Shown here piece after piece: positions 44,185 to 53,295 of a DNA stretch of 64,000 nt; the stretch's first letter is position 1, and every line of letters begins with the position of its first letter. The notes under the pieces were generated by a model, which was not told the origin of the DNA, ran no database searches, and saw nothing but the letters and a program-made list of their open reading frames with translations. Made by a program: the position numbers and the translations under genes. Source of the DNA: Bacteroides zoogleoformans (GTDB taxonomy: Bacteria; Bacteroidota; Bacteroidia; Bacteroidales; Bacteroidaceae); assembly GCF_002998435.1 (NCBI RefSeq), contig NZ_CP027231.1:1839001-1903000 (forward strand). The letters are read 5' to 3'.

Positions 44185-45252
44185 GTGGCAGCCCTTTCCA
44201 TCCGTAAACGTCTGGCGCTGGAGGTGGCGTGTAGAATCCGCAACAACCGAAAAGAGCTGCATCCGTTGAAGCAACTCTTCTGGGAGTGTACGCAGCGTTG
44301 CAACCTTCATTGCAAGCATTGCGGCAGCGATTGCAAGCGCACTTCCGAGGTGAAAGACATGCCTGCCGCAGACTTCCTGCGAGTGATTGATTCCATCACA
44401 CCCCATGTCAACCCGAGAGAAGTGAACATCGTTATCACCGGTGGCGAGCCGTTGATGCGCGATGACTTGGAGGAAGTGGGCCTTGCCCTCTACCGTCGCG
44501 GCTATCCGTGGGGGCTGGTATCCAACGGCCTTTACCTCACCGCCGAGCGTTTGCAGGGCTTGATGGAGGCGGGGCTTCATGCCATCACCATCAGTCTGGA
44601 CGGTTTTGCCGATGAACACAACTGGCTGCGGGGGCATCCTGACAGCTACGACAGGGCGATGGATGCCATCAAACGATTGGTGTGTGAGCCCGAACTGACG
44701 TGGGACGTGGTTACTTGCGTCAATCGCCGCAACTATCCTCACCTCGAAGCAATCAAGTCGTCGCTGTATAATAGTGGTGTGCGGCATTGGCGGCTGTTCA
44801 CCATCTTTCCCGTAGGCCGTGCGGCGCGGCATCCAGAGCTTCAATTGACGGACGAAGAGTTCACGGGGCTGATGGAGTTCATCAAAGGTGTACGTAAGGA
44901 GAAGAAGATGCACCTAAGCTATGGGTGCGAAGGGTTCTTGGGCAATTACGAGGGTGATGTGCGTGACAACTTCTATTCCTGCAATGCCGGCATCAGCGTG
45001 GGTTCCGTGCTGATAGACGGCTCCATATCGGCCTGCCCCAGCATTCGCAGCAATTTCCATCAGGGCAATATCTGTCGCGATGATTTCATGGAGGTGTGGG
45101 AAAATCGTTTTCACGCTTTCCGTCACCGCGAGTGGATGAAGAAAGGCGCTTGCGCCGATTGCAGCTTCTTTCGCTATTGCGAGGGAAACGGAATGCACTT
45201 GCGCGATGAGATGGGAGAGCCGTTGCTCTGCCATCTCAAACGATTGTCGTAA
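44185..45252 (+). CDS. Radical SAM/SPASM protein of the rSAM/lipoprotein system
   Basis: Iron-sulfur enzyme of 355 aa starting at GTG. The SAM-binding cluster motif CxxxCxxC is Cys39-Cys43-Cys46 (CNLHCKHC), with an extra Cys35. GGEPLMRDDL near 91 is the SAM-binding GGE motif. The C-terminal SPASM region has Cys-rich motifs binding auxiliary clusters: CNAG, a DGSISAC segment, CxxCx5C (CADCSFFRYC) and a final CHL. SPASM enzymes often modify peptides or proteins. The neighbour, a lipoprotein with its gene 4 bp upstream, is the obvious candidate target. It is cytosolic, so modification would precede export. Confidence 0.9.
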   Translation: MAALSIRKRLALEVACRIRNNRKELHPLKQLFWECTQRCNLHCKHCGSDCKRTSEVKDMPAADFLRVIDSITPHVNPREVNIVITGGEPLMRDDLEEVGLALYRRGYPWGLVSNGLYLTAERLQGLMEAGLHAITISLDGFADEHNWLRGHPDSYDRAMDAIKRLVCEPELTWDVVTCVNRRNYPHLEAIKSSLYNSGVRHWRLFTIFPVGRAARHPELQLTDEEFTGLMEFIKGVRKEKKMHLSYGCEGFLGNYEGDVRDNFYSCNAGISVGSVLIDGSISACPSIRSNFHQGNICRDDFMEVWENRFHAFRHREWMKKGACADCSFFRYCEGNGMHLRDEMGEPLLCHLKRLS

Positions 45253-45270
45253 GATCGTGCTCGCTGTCAT

Positions 45271-46692
45271 TTACCAATCATCCGTGCGGAACGGAACGGT
45301 GGGGAGTTCGTTCCCGCCAATCATCGTGCCGGGCAGGAAGTCGCGGAAACAATAGCGCACGGCAACGGGAGCGGCAACTTTTTCGGAAGAGACCACCACC
45401 TCATTGGTTTGCCAATGCAGCCACACCTTGTCTGCCGGATGAAACACACGGTCTTCGCCCGCCACTTCGAAACCGCGAAGGTCGTAGTTGCGACAGATAC
45501 CCATTTCGAGGTGGTCGAAAGATACCCATGCTTCTTTTCCTTTCGCTTTCCACGACTTGTATTGGGGACCGAAGCAATGTATCTGTTTCTGTCCGTAAGT
45601 GAGGTTCAGTGCCAGATAGCTGAGGCGGCGCCCCACTGCCGTCTTGTTACGGGGATGGATATTATAGACTTCATACGGCTCTACAAGGTCGTTGGTAGAA
45701 ACCATGTTGCTGTTCGGAATCAGGCTTTGGGCTTTGAACTGGGCTTCGCGCAGATAGGCCGCCGCTTGTCCTTGCTCTTCTCCGTAAGCATAAGGGGCAA
45801 TCTCCACGAAATAGAAAGGAATGTTGCCCAGCCCCCACTCCGTGCGCCAGAGGTTCACCATGTCGGCAAGGCGTCCGGCATAGGTGTCGTGGCGTCCCAC
45901 GTTCGACTCGCCCTGATACCAGATAATTCCTTTGATGGTATAGTTCTGAAGCGGTTTCAGCATGGCATTGTACATCAACATGGGGCGGTGCATGGGATGC
46001 CGTTTCTCAATGGAATCACGATGCAGAGAAATGTCCGGGTAAGTCTCCAGCAACTCGCGGTTTATCCATCCCTCCACCGTGGAGCCCCCATAGGAAGAGT
46101 TGATGATGCCCACGGGAATGCGGAGCGCACGGCTCAGCGAAGTGGCGAAGTGGTAGGCCGTGGCGCCGAAATCGGGTGCGGTCTCTATTGAGGAGACTTT
46201 CCAACTGCTTTTGCAGTCGGTTTGCGGCTCGTACGCTTGATGCTTGGGCACGGTGAACATGCGCACGCCTTTGTTCTCGGCGGAGGCGATGATGTCGTCC
46301 ACTCCGTTCAGGGTGCAGCAACCGGCAAAGCCTTTCAGAGGCATCTCCATGTTGCTCTGCCCAGAGGCAAGCCAGACTTCACCGACGAGGATGTTCTTCA
46401 AAGTTGTTTTCTCTCCGTCGTCAAAACAGATTTCATACGGTGTATATCCTGCCACGGGGGTTTTCACGGTGAGCAGCCAACGGCCGTCTTTGTCGGCACG
46501 GCACGTCCGTGTCTGTCCGTCCCACGAAGGAGTGACACGTACTTCAGCTTTCGGTGCAGCCGCCCCCCACAGCTTTACTTCGGCTTGTTGTTGCAGAATC
46601 ATGTTGTCGCCCATCAAGGCCGGCAGTTTCACTTTTGCACCCATAGAGACAGCACAACAAAGCAGAATGAATGCAAGAACTTTACTTCTCAT
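45271..46692 (-). CDS. Sialate O-acetylesterase (SASA family)
   Basis: Exported carbohydrate esterase of 473 aa. Signal peptide about 1-19. SGNH-type catalytic motifs: Ser113 in ASGQSNMEMP, WYQGESN near 265, and a C-terminal NIHPRNK that supplies the catalytic His. The family removes O-acetyl groups from sialic acids (or other sugars), opening glycans for sialidase. Third gene of a minus-strand operon after GH20 and GH2, 19 bp from the latter. A role in trimming acetylated host glycans is inferred. Confidence 0.88.
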   Translation of the reverse strand: MRSKVLAFILLCCAVSMGAKVKLPALMGDNMILQQQAEVKLWGAAAPKAEVRVTPSWDGQTRTCRADKDGRWLLTVKTPVAGYTPYEICFDDGEKTTLKNILVGEVWLASGQSNMEMPLKGFAGCCTLNGVDDIIASAENKGVRMFTVPKHQAYEPQTDCKSSWKVSSIETAPDFGATAYHFATSLSRALRIPVGIINSSYGGSTVEGWINRELLETYPDISLHRDSIEKRHPMHRPMLMYNAMLKPLQNYTIKGIIWYQGESNVGRHDTYAGRLADMVNLWRTEWGLGNIPFYFVEIAPYAYGEEQGQAAAYLREAQFKAQSLIPNSNMVSTNDLVEPYEVYNIHPRNKTAVGRRLSYLALNLTYGQKQIHCFGPQYKSWKAKGKEAWVSFDHLEMGICRNYDLRGFEVAGEDRVFHPADKVWLHWQTNEVVVSSEKVAAPVAVRYCFRDFLPGTMIGGNELPTVPFRTDDW

Positions 46693-46711
46693 GATATTCT
46701 TCTATTGTTTT

Positions 46712-49228
46712 TTATTTACTTTCAATCGTCAGCACACCTTTCGCCAATCCTTTGGCGGTGGCTTCCAGTGTAATCTTTCCCGGCGTTTCGGAAGAAGCAA
46801 CAATGGCGGTCATCATTCCACTGAAAACCTTCATCTTGGGAAGTTGGAAAGATTCGAGCGAAACGGGGTTGCCGTTAGCTCCCGCACGGTAGCTGCCGGC
46901 GCCTTTCACCTTGAAGCTTATCTCGTTCTCAGCCAGCGGACAGAGGTTGCCCTGCTCATCCACCACACGGACGGTGACAAAAGACAAATCCTTTCCGTCG
47001 GCTTTAATCTGCGAGCGGTCGGGCGTCAATTCGATGTGATGGGGATTTCCGGCGGTATGTATCTCTTTCTCGGCCACGGCTTTGCCGTTTTCATCATAGG
47101 CAACGACCTTTACCGTACCCGGCTCGTACTTCGTGTCCATCCACATTAGCCGATAACGCTGTTGGCGTTTGAAGCCGGACATGGAAAGAGAATCCGCACT
47201 GTTGTCGACCGTGACGGACAAGTCCTTCGTGCGTCTGCCCTGACTCTTGCCGTTGATGAAGAGTTCGGCCGACGGATAGTTGGTATATACGAACACCGGT
47301 GTCACTTCGCCTTCGCGCCCTTCCCAATTCCAGTGGGGCAGGATGTGGAGGGTCTCCTCTTTCTTGTTCCAATGGCTGCGATAGAGATAATAGCGGTCTT
47401 TGGGCAAGCCGGCAAGGTCGATGATGCCGAACAAGGAAGAGTGGCTGGGCCAATCGGTATAATAAGGAGTAGGCTCCCCCAGATAATCGAAACCGGTCCA
47501 TACGAACTCGCCGATGCAATAGGGCAGGTCGTCGTGCTGTATGAAATCGTCTTCGGGCAGGTTCGACCATGAGCAATGCTCCACGTCGTAGGAAGATGCC
47601 TGATGGTCGGGGTACTTCTGCATGGAGCGGCGAACCACCGGAAACTTATATACGCCTCGCGAACTGACCGTCGAGGCAGTCTCGCTGCCCAGAATAATCT
47701 GTTGCGGCAGTTTCTTGTAGTTCGCCTGATACTTGTGAGGACGGTAGTTGAATCCGGCCACATCCATCACGGCGGCCATATTGTTTTTCACCACGGCATC
47801 GGGGGCATCCATGCCTTGCGTCACAGGTCGCGAAGAGTCTTCACGGTGGCAGATGTCCTGCAAGAAGCGGGATAACTTCGGCCCCCGGTCGCCATTCCAT
47901 TGGTCGGACACTTCGTTGCCTATGCACCACATCACAATGCTCGGATTGTTGCGGTATTGGTGAATCAGGCTCACCAAGTCTTTTTCCGCCCATTCGTCGA
48001 ACAGTTTGTGATAACCGTTCTGCAACTTTGCCGCTTTCCATTCGTCAAACGTTTCGGCCATCACCATCATGCCCATTTCGTCGCAAGCGCGAATCAGTTC
48101 CGGCGCAGGCATGTTGTGCGAAGTGCGGATGGCATTACACCCCATGTCTTTCAGTATGCGAATCTGACGACGGATGCCGGCTTCGTTGGCAATCGTCCCC
48201 AAAGGTCCCAAGTCATGATGATTGCATACCCCTTTGAACGAAGTGCGCTCTCCATTCAGATAAAAACCTTTGTCCGGAATGATTTCGATGGAACGGATAC
48301 CGAACGGAGTGGTATATTCATCTTTCAACACGCTGCCCTCATAAATCTTTGAGACAGCCGAATAAAGCGTCGGCGAGTCGGGCGACCAGAGGGAGGGAGC
48401 ATCTACCGTAAACTCCTGCTTAAAGATTCCACCGTCGTACTTTGTACCTTGCTTCTCGTCGGAAGCCATTACACGGCCTTTCGCGTCTTTCACTTCGGTG
48501 ACGATGCGGTAGTCCGAAAAAGCCTTATGCAAGGGAATGTTCAGGCGGGTATTCAGGCAAATCTTGGCATATTCCCTCTTCACCACCGGTGTAGTAAGCT
48601 GTATTCCCCATGTGGGAATAAAAGCATCTTCATTGATAACCAGATGCACGTTACGGTAAATTCCCGCTCCCGGATACCAGCGTGAAGACTCGGTCTCGTT
48701 CTCCAGACGGACAGCCAGCGTGTTCTTACCCTCCGTCTTCAGATAGGGAGTGACATCCATATAAAAGGAGTTGTAGCCATAAGGTTGATAACCGGCTTCC
48801 TCTCCGTTGATGTATATGCGGGCATGGCTCATAGCGCCGTCAAAGATAAGCGTGGCCTTTTTACCTAAAGAGAAACCGGGAGCCTCGAATTTCAAACGAT
48901 ACCATCCTGCACCTACAAAAGGCAATCCTCCCGTACGTCCGGCATGTTCCATCGCTTCTTTCTGTCCATCCTGCGTAATGGCTACCTTCTGCATGTCGTT
49001 ATGGATACTGAAAGGTCCGTATATGGCCCAGTCGTGGGGCACGGCGACAGACTGCCACTTCCTGTCATCATAGGCTTCCGCGGCGAAGTCTCGACTGTCT
49101 TCGCGGGTAAACTTCCATCCTTTCTCTAACGTATGTCTGACACGTACTTGGGCGTGGACAAACAGCGGGAAAGCCATCAGCAAGGCCATGATGATTCCGC
49201 TCATTCTATGCTTTTTCATTCTTTGCAA
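46712..49228 (-). CDS. Glycoside hydrolase family 2 (beta-galactosidase type)
   Basis: Exported enzyme of 838 aa (815 if begun at the second Met, 49219). Signal peptide ending VHAQ. Jelly-roll N domain (GAGWYRLKFEAP), Ig-like domain, TIM barrel with acid/base Glu439 (WCIGNEVSDQ) and nucleophile Glu516 (GSETAST), then DUF4982-like (ELFINGKSQGRRT) and a C-terminal Ig-like domain. This architecture is common for Bacteroides GH2 beta-galactosidases; other beta-glycosidase activity is possible. Middle gene of the GH20-GH2-esterase operon. Confidence 0.9.
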   Translation of the reverse strand: MQRMKKHRMSGIIMALLMAFPLFVHAQVRVRHTLEKGWKFTREDSRDFAAEAYDDRKWQSVAVPHDWAIYGPFSIHNDMQKVAITQDGQKEAMEHAGRTGGLPFVGAGWYRLKFEAPGFSLGKKATLIFDGAMSHARIYINGEEAGYQPYGYNSFYMDVTPYLKTEGKNTLAVRLENETESSRWYPGAGIYRNVHLVINEDAFIPTWGIQLTTPVVKREYAKICLNTRLNIPLHKAFSDYRIVTEVKDAKGRVMASDEKQGTKYDGGIFKQEFTVDAPSLWSPDSPTLYSAVSKIYEGSVLKDEYTTPFGIRSIEIIPDKGFYLNGERTSFKGVCNHHDLGPLGTIANEAGIRRQIRILKDMGCNAIRTSHNMPAPELIRACDEMGMMVMAETFDEWKAAKLQNGYHKLFDEWAEKDLVSLIHQYRNNPSIVMWCIGNEVSDQWNGDRGPKLSRFLQDICHREDSSRPVTQGMDAPDAVVKNNMAAVMDVAGFNYRPHKYQANYKKLPQQIILGSETASTVSSRGVYKFPVVRRSMQKYPDHQASSYDVEHCSWSNLPEDDFIQHDDLPYCIGEFVWTGFDYLGEPTPYYTDWPSHSSLFGIIDLAGLPKDRYYLYRSHWNKKEETLHILPHWNWEGREGEVTPVFVYTNYPSAELFINGKSQGRRTKDLSVTVDNSADSLSMSGFKRQQRYRLMWMDTKYEPGTVKVVAYDENGKAVAEKEIHTAGNPHHIELTPDRSQIKADGKDLSFVTVRVVDEQGNLCPLAENEISFKVKGAGSYRAGANGNPVSLESFQLPKMKVFSGMMTAIVASSETPGKITLEATAKGLAKGVLTIESK

Positions 49229-49272
49229 ACTCTTAGTACATTATATCTTTATATTATATCTTTTATCGAACG

Positions 49273-49313
49273 GGCGTGGAGAGACAAGCGTTTAACGCCC
49301 GTTTCTCCACGCC
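49273..49313 (-). promoter_or_regulatory. Intercistronic stem-loop between GH20 and GH2
   Basis: Arms ggcgtggaga and tctccacgcc are perfectly complementary across a 21-base loop, in the 113-bp gap between two genes of the operon. No T-run follows on the minus strand, so mRNA stability or processing is more likely than termination. Confidence 0.45.
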
Positions 49314-49341
49314 TTTCGAATACCTTTTTTATCTCGACTTT

Positions 49342-51669
49342 TTATTCGATTACAATTTCATCTACGAACAAGAAAGCGGGTTTACCCTTTCCACCGTGCC
49401 AAGCGGGTATGCTCTTCTCGGAAGAGGCCACCACGTGTACATAGCGGGTCGTCGTGGGATTGAAGGTTGCTTTATGTTCGTGAAGTCCGTTGGGGTCGCT
49501 TTCCTTCATGGCGGGAAATTCTCCGGCGGACAGCCGGGTGAAGTTGTTGCCATCGTCCGAAACTTCTACAATGAAGTTGCGGGCATCGAATATCCAATCA
49601 CCTTTCTCCACACACGTAGTGAGAGATACGGTTGAGATTTCTGTAGGTCGCAACAAGTCGATGACCACATCCATATCGTTGTTGTGGAATGCAATCCACT
49701 TGCCGGTCTTGTAGTTGCCGTTACCTCTCAGTCCGTCCACCAAAGTGGTGATGCCGTTGAAGCGATATTGGTCATTCACGGGCTGTTTGGCCACAATAGG
49801 CTTGGCCGTAGACTTACTGAAAGTAAGTTCTTCGGTCAGCATGCGGCTGTTGCCCGTTTCGCGGACGGCAAGTGCCTTGAACACGCAGCTCTGCTTGATT
49901 GCAAGTACGGAATCGGCCACGGCCGAAGCGGCTGTAGGCTCTGTTCCGTCCAATGTATAATGTATGGGAGCTTTGTCGATGGTGAGCATGCTCACGTTTA
50001 TGGCCTCGCCGCTCGGGTCAATGTTGAAATCGGCTTTCACATCGAAAACATGTGTGGCGTAGTTGTAACCTTCGGCCTTATATATCTTGACGAGTCTTGT
50101 CAGGCGATCAAGGAAACACTCATAGTTTTTCTTTTCCGGATTTGTCCACTGCACTTCGGCCAAGGCTGCCCAACGGGGCAAAGCCATGTATTGCAGTTGA
50201 GAGAAAGTAGGAATGTATTCCGTCCAATGATTGGCCTGCACACCAACGATATGTTTTTGCTCATCGGCGGTCAACGAGGCAGGCATCGGTTCGTAGCTGT
50301 ATACCCGCTCTATGGGGAGGTATCCGCCGATGGCCAACGGTTCGTTTTCAGTGTCTTTGCTCTGATAATAGTCAAAGTAAAGATAGGTGTTGGGCGTCAT
50401 GATGACATCGTGCTTCTGACGGGCAGCTTCGATGCCTCCCGCTTCACCACGCCACGACATCACGGTGGCGTTCGGTGCCAATCCGCCTTCCAGTATCTCG
50501 TCCCAGCCAATGATTCGGCGCCCGTGGTCGTTCAGGAATTTCTCGGCATGGTTGATGATGAAGCTCTGCAGATATTCTTCTTTGCTGTGCTTGGAGTCGC
50601 CCTTGATACCCAATGCCTTAATACGCGCCTGACACTTGGGACAGGACTGCCATCTCACCTTCGGGCATTCGTCACCGCCTATGTGGATGTAGTCCGACGG
50701 GAAGATTTCCATTACTTCAGACAGTACATCGTCGATGAACGTCAGCACGCTGTCGTTTCCGGCGCACAGCACGTCTTCCGATACGCCCCATTGTGTCCAT
50801 ACTTCATACGGGCCACCGGTACATCCCAAATGCGGATAGGAGGCCAATGCGGCCTGCATATGTCCGGGAAGGTCTATTTCGGGGATGACGGTGATGTATC
50901 TTTCGGCAGCATAGGCAACGATTTCACGCGCTTCCTCCTGGGTATAGAAACCTTCGTAGGGCTTGCCGTCATACTCGCCGGAGTTTCGTCCGATGACGGT
51001 TTCCTTGCGTTTGGAACCTATCTCGGTGAGCAACGGATATTTCTTGATTTCCAATCGCCAACCCTGATCTTCGGTGAGGTGCCAATGCAGACGGTTCATG
51101 TTGTGGAGAGCCATCATGTCGATAAAGGTTTTTACCTCATCCACCGTAAAGAAGTGGCGGCTGACGTCCATGTGCGCACCACGATAGCCGAAGCGCGGGT
51201 AGTCGTTGATTTCTACGGCTGCGAGCACCGGCACGCTGTTGGCCTCCACGGGGATGGATTTGCGCAACGTCTGGATGCCATAGAATACGGCGGCCTCACT
51301 TGCTCCGGTGATTGTCACGCCATCGGTTGCCACCTCAAGTTTGTAAGCCTCCGGATTTTCAGAAGCCAATCCCAATGCGAGCAGGATGTTTCCTTTGCCC
51401 CCGGTTCCGGCTTCAACGGTATGATCCGTTCCGGTAGCTTTTTTCAGATAATCGGCAAGGTAGCCGGCATTGCGGCGCATTGCCTCGTTGTTCTCGGGAT
51501 AGATGATTTTTACACTACGGTTAAGTTCGAAACTTCCGTCGGTACTTTGGGTTATTTCCTGTGGTAAAGGAACGATGCGATAATCTGCCGTTGTCTTCTT
51601 CACATTACTGCAAGAAGACAATACTCCGGTCATAGCCAGCATCCCTGCCAGTTTAAATAAAGTTTTCAT
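49342..51669 (-). CDS. Glycoside hydrolase family 20 lipoprotein (beta-N-acetylhexosaminidase)
   Basis: Lipoprotein of 775 aa with lipobox LSSC (Cys20), so membrane-attached. GH20b domain about 30-155, barrel about 158-520 with the catalytic pair Asp333-Glu334 in HIGGDE. A chitobiase-type C-terminal domain follows (APIHYTLDGTEPT near 560), then an F5/8 type C-like domain (about 630-775, YVHVVASSEK). This is the classic Bacteroides hexosaminidase layout, longer than the GH20 of the upstream utilisation locus and only distantly related to it. First gene of the minus-strand operon. Confidence 0.93.
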   Translation of the reverse strand: MKTLFKLAGMLAMTGVLSSCSNVKKTTADYRIVPLPQEITQSTDGSFELNRSVKIIYPENNEAMRRNAGYLADYLKKATGTDHTVEAGTGGKGNILLALGLASENPEAYKLEVATDGVTITGASEAAVFYGIQTLRKSIPVEANSVPVLAAVEINDYPRFGYRGAHMDVSRHFFTVDEVKTFIDMMALHNMNRLHWHLTEDQGWRLEIKKYPLLTEIGSKRKETVIGRNSGEYDGKPYEGFYTQEEAREIVAYAAERYITVIPEIDLPGHMQAALASYPHLGCTGGPYEVWTQWGVSEDVLCAGNDSVLTFIDDVLSEVMEIFPSDYIHIGGDECPKVRWQSCPKCQARIKALGIKGDSKHSKEEYLQSFIINHAEKFLNDHGRRIIGWDEILEGGLAPNATVMSWRGEAGGIEAARQKHDVIMTPNTYLYFDYYQSKDTENEPLAIGGYLPIERVYSYEPMPASLTADEQKHIVGVQANHWTEYIPTFSQLQYMALPRWAALAEVQWTNPEKKNYECFLDRLTRLVKIYKAEGYNYATHVFDVKADFNIDPSGEAINVSMLTIDKAPIHYTLDGTEPTAASAVADSVLAIKQSCVFKALAVRETGNSRMLTEELTFSKSTAKPIVAKQPVNDQYRFNGITTLVDGLRGNGNYKTGKWIAFHNNDMDVVIDLLRPTEISTVSLTTCVEKGDWIFDARNFIVEVSDDGNNFTRLSAGEFPAMKESDPNGLHEHKATFNPTTTRYVHVVASSEKSIPAWHGGKGKPAFLFVDEIVIE

Positions 51670-51830
51670 GAATGGTTAGTGGTTAATGTTTTAAATATTA
51701 TACAAATAAAGCCGTTAAATCACCAATGTGCAAGTTTTATTATAAGTTTTTTTAGATTATACCTCAAAAGCAATACAGGGAACAATTCTTTGTTTGTCAA
51801 TACATTCCTCTTTCATCTGACAGTATAACT

Positions 51831-51910
51831 ACAAACAACATGTGCAAAAATAAGGCTTTTTTGCTCATGTTGTTTGTTTCATGTGCAAAAAAGGGGCGTT
51901 TTTGCACATG
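51831..51910. repeat. Interlocking inverted repeats (alternative hairpins)
   Basis: acaaacaacatg (51831-51842) pairs perfectly with catgttgtttgt (51866-51877). catgtgcaaaaa (51880-51891) pairs perfectly with tttttgcacatg (51899-51910). The first and last arms can also pair with each other over 15 bp (caacatgtgcaaaaa with tttttgcacatgttg). Two local hairpins thus compete with one long one. Confidence 0.8.
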
Positions 51911-51989
51911 TTGCAGCACAATACTATATATAGAGACTCCATTTCCAAATACGAGTGAAATGGCTTCAGTTGTATTGGGAAGCGGAATC

Positions 51990-52193
51990 TCATAGTAACG
52001 GGGAGGGGGTGAAACTTTTAGTCAAGGCCTCACGAGAAAGGTGAAACTTCAGTCTACCCAGCCGTACGACGACCTCTTTTGGAGCATGGAGAGCAACAAG
52101 GCGATGCAGGCAGTTTTCACCGTTCCGGCAGTCGGCTTTGAAGCAGTGAATATAGTTTTCGGGAACAAGACTGTAATCAAATTCTGTATTCAT
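51990..52193 (-). pseudogene. Truncated DUF6078 family gene
   Basis: A 67-aa frame starts MNTEFDYSLVPENYIHCF and contains CFKADCRNGENCLHRLVALHAPKE, which resembles the Cys-containing N-terminus of DUF6078 proteins (usually about 150 aa, from memory). After residue 43 or so the similarity is lost and a basic unrelated tail (VVVRLGRLKFHL) leads to the stop. This looks like a deletion or rearrangement that removed two-thirds of the gene. A -7 box (TATTTTTG, 52238-52231, minus strand) is retained 38 bp before the ATG. Confidence 0.55.
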
Positions 52194-52374
52194 AAGTGCT
52201 TTATTTCAAAAAGATATTCCAATGACAAGACAAAAATACGCATTGTTCCTTTAACGGCTTACTATTTTCTGCATTGTGCATTTCTCCACAAAGCTAAAAT
52301 CACGATATTTCCTTTATAAATAAAGAACACATTATTATTTTTATTGAACAGGCTTATAAATCAAGTTTTTTCAG

Positions 52375-52382
52375 TAAGTTTG
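52375..52382 (+). promoter_or_regulatory. proC -7 box
   Basis: TAAGTTTG matches TAnnTTTG. It lies downstream of the most upstream in-frame ATG (52344), ruling that start out. Confidence 0.5.
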
Positions 52383-52463
52383 CCATTTTATAACGCATTT
52401 AGGTTCTGTGGTTCAAAGAACTGTTTGAAAACAGATTTAACGATTATGGTTATACTCGAAGAT

Positions 52464-53237
52464 ATGAAAGTAGCGATCATCGGAGCCGGAAACATAGGGG
52501 GAGCCATCGCCCGAGGCATGGCAAAGGGTAGCATCGTCCCCGCCGGAAACATCACCGTGGCAGACCCCTCGCAAGAGAAATTAGACAAATTGCAGGCGGA
52601 ATACACTTCCCTGCATGTGACAACCGCCAACCGTGAAGCCGCGGACAAGGCCGACATGATAATCCTTGCCGTGAAGCCGTGGCAGGCGGAACCCGTGATA
52701 AAGGGATTGCAAATAGCACCGGATACCCTTTTCGTATCGGTGGCGGCAGGCATCACATGCGAACGGCTGGCAAAATACATCGGGAACAATAGGCAGACGC
52801 TGTTCCGCCTCATCCCCAACACCGCCATCAGCGAGATGCAGAGCATGACGCTTATCAGCAGCCACAACGCCTCCGCCGAACAGGAGCAACTGATGCTGGA
52901 CATCTTCAACGAGATGGGACTAGCCATGCTGCTGCCTGAAGAGAAGATGGCTGCCGCCACAGCCATGACCTCCTGCGGCATAGCCTATGTGCTGAAGTAC
53001 ATTCAGGCAGCCATGCAGGCAGGCATCGAGCTGGGCATCTATCCCAAAGACGGCATGAAGATGGTGGCGCAGTCAGTGAAAGGCGCGGCAGAGCTGATTC
53101 TTAACAACGATACGCACCCCGGCGTGGAAATAGACAAGGTGTGCACGCCCGGCGGCATCACCATACGGGGCATCAACGAGCTGGAGCACGAAGGATTCAC
53201 CTCGGCCGTGATAAAAGCAATCAAGAAGAGTGTCTGA
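52464..53237 (+). CDS. proC: Pyrroline-5-carboxylate reductase
   Basis: Last step of proline synthesis: reduces pyrroline-5-carboxylate with NAD(P)H. 257 aa from the chosen start MKVAIIGAGN, which matches the family N-terminus; ATG at 52446 adds six residues. Rossmann motif GAGNIGGAIA at 7-16, AVKPWQ near 73, and the C-terminal dimer/substrate motif CTPGGITIRG near 225. Cytosolic. Followed after 58 bp by the PAS histidine kinase gene. Confidence 0.96.
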   Translation: MKVAIIGAGNIGGAIARGMAKGSIVPAGNITVADPSQEKLDKLQAEYTSLHVTTANREAADKADMIILAVKPWQAEPVIKGLQIAPDTLFVSVAAGITCERLAKYIGNNRQTLFRLIPNTAISEMQSMTLISSHNASAEQEQLMLDIFNEMGLAMLLPEEKMAAATAMTSCGIAYVLKYIQAAMQAGIELGIYPKDGMKMVAQSVKGAAELILNNDTHPGVEIDKVCTPGGITIRGINELEHEGFTSAVIKAIKKSV

Positions 53238-53295
53238 CGAAGTCTATTCCAAACAATATTCCTCACAATTTATAACAGCTTAAATATCAACTCAA

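Larger units (their letters stand above)
51670..52463. other. Intergenic interval with hairpins and a truncated gene
   Basis: This 790-bp stretch between divergent GH20 and proC holds the interlocking inverted repeats at 51831-51910, the truncated DUF6078 gene (51990-52193) with its -7 box, and the proC promoter. The rest is AT-rich and shows nothing recognisable. Confidence 0.6.

Noticed and set aside
44002-44913. 303-codon minus-strand frame opposite the radical SAM gene
   Set aside because: Shadow of the radical SAM coding sequence, which has the cluster and SPASM cysteines.
49684-51567. Long plus-strand open frame (627 codons) opposite the GH20 lipoprotein gene
   Set aside because: Antisense shadow; no signal peptide or recognisable domain.
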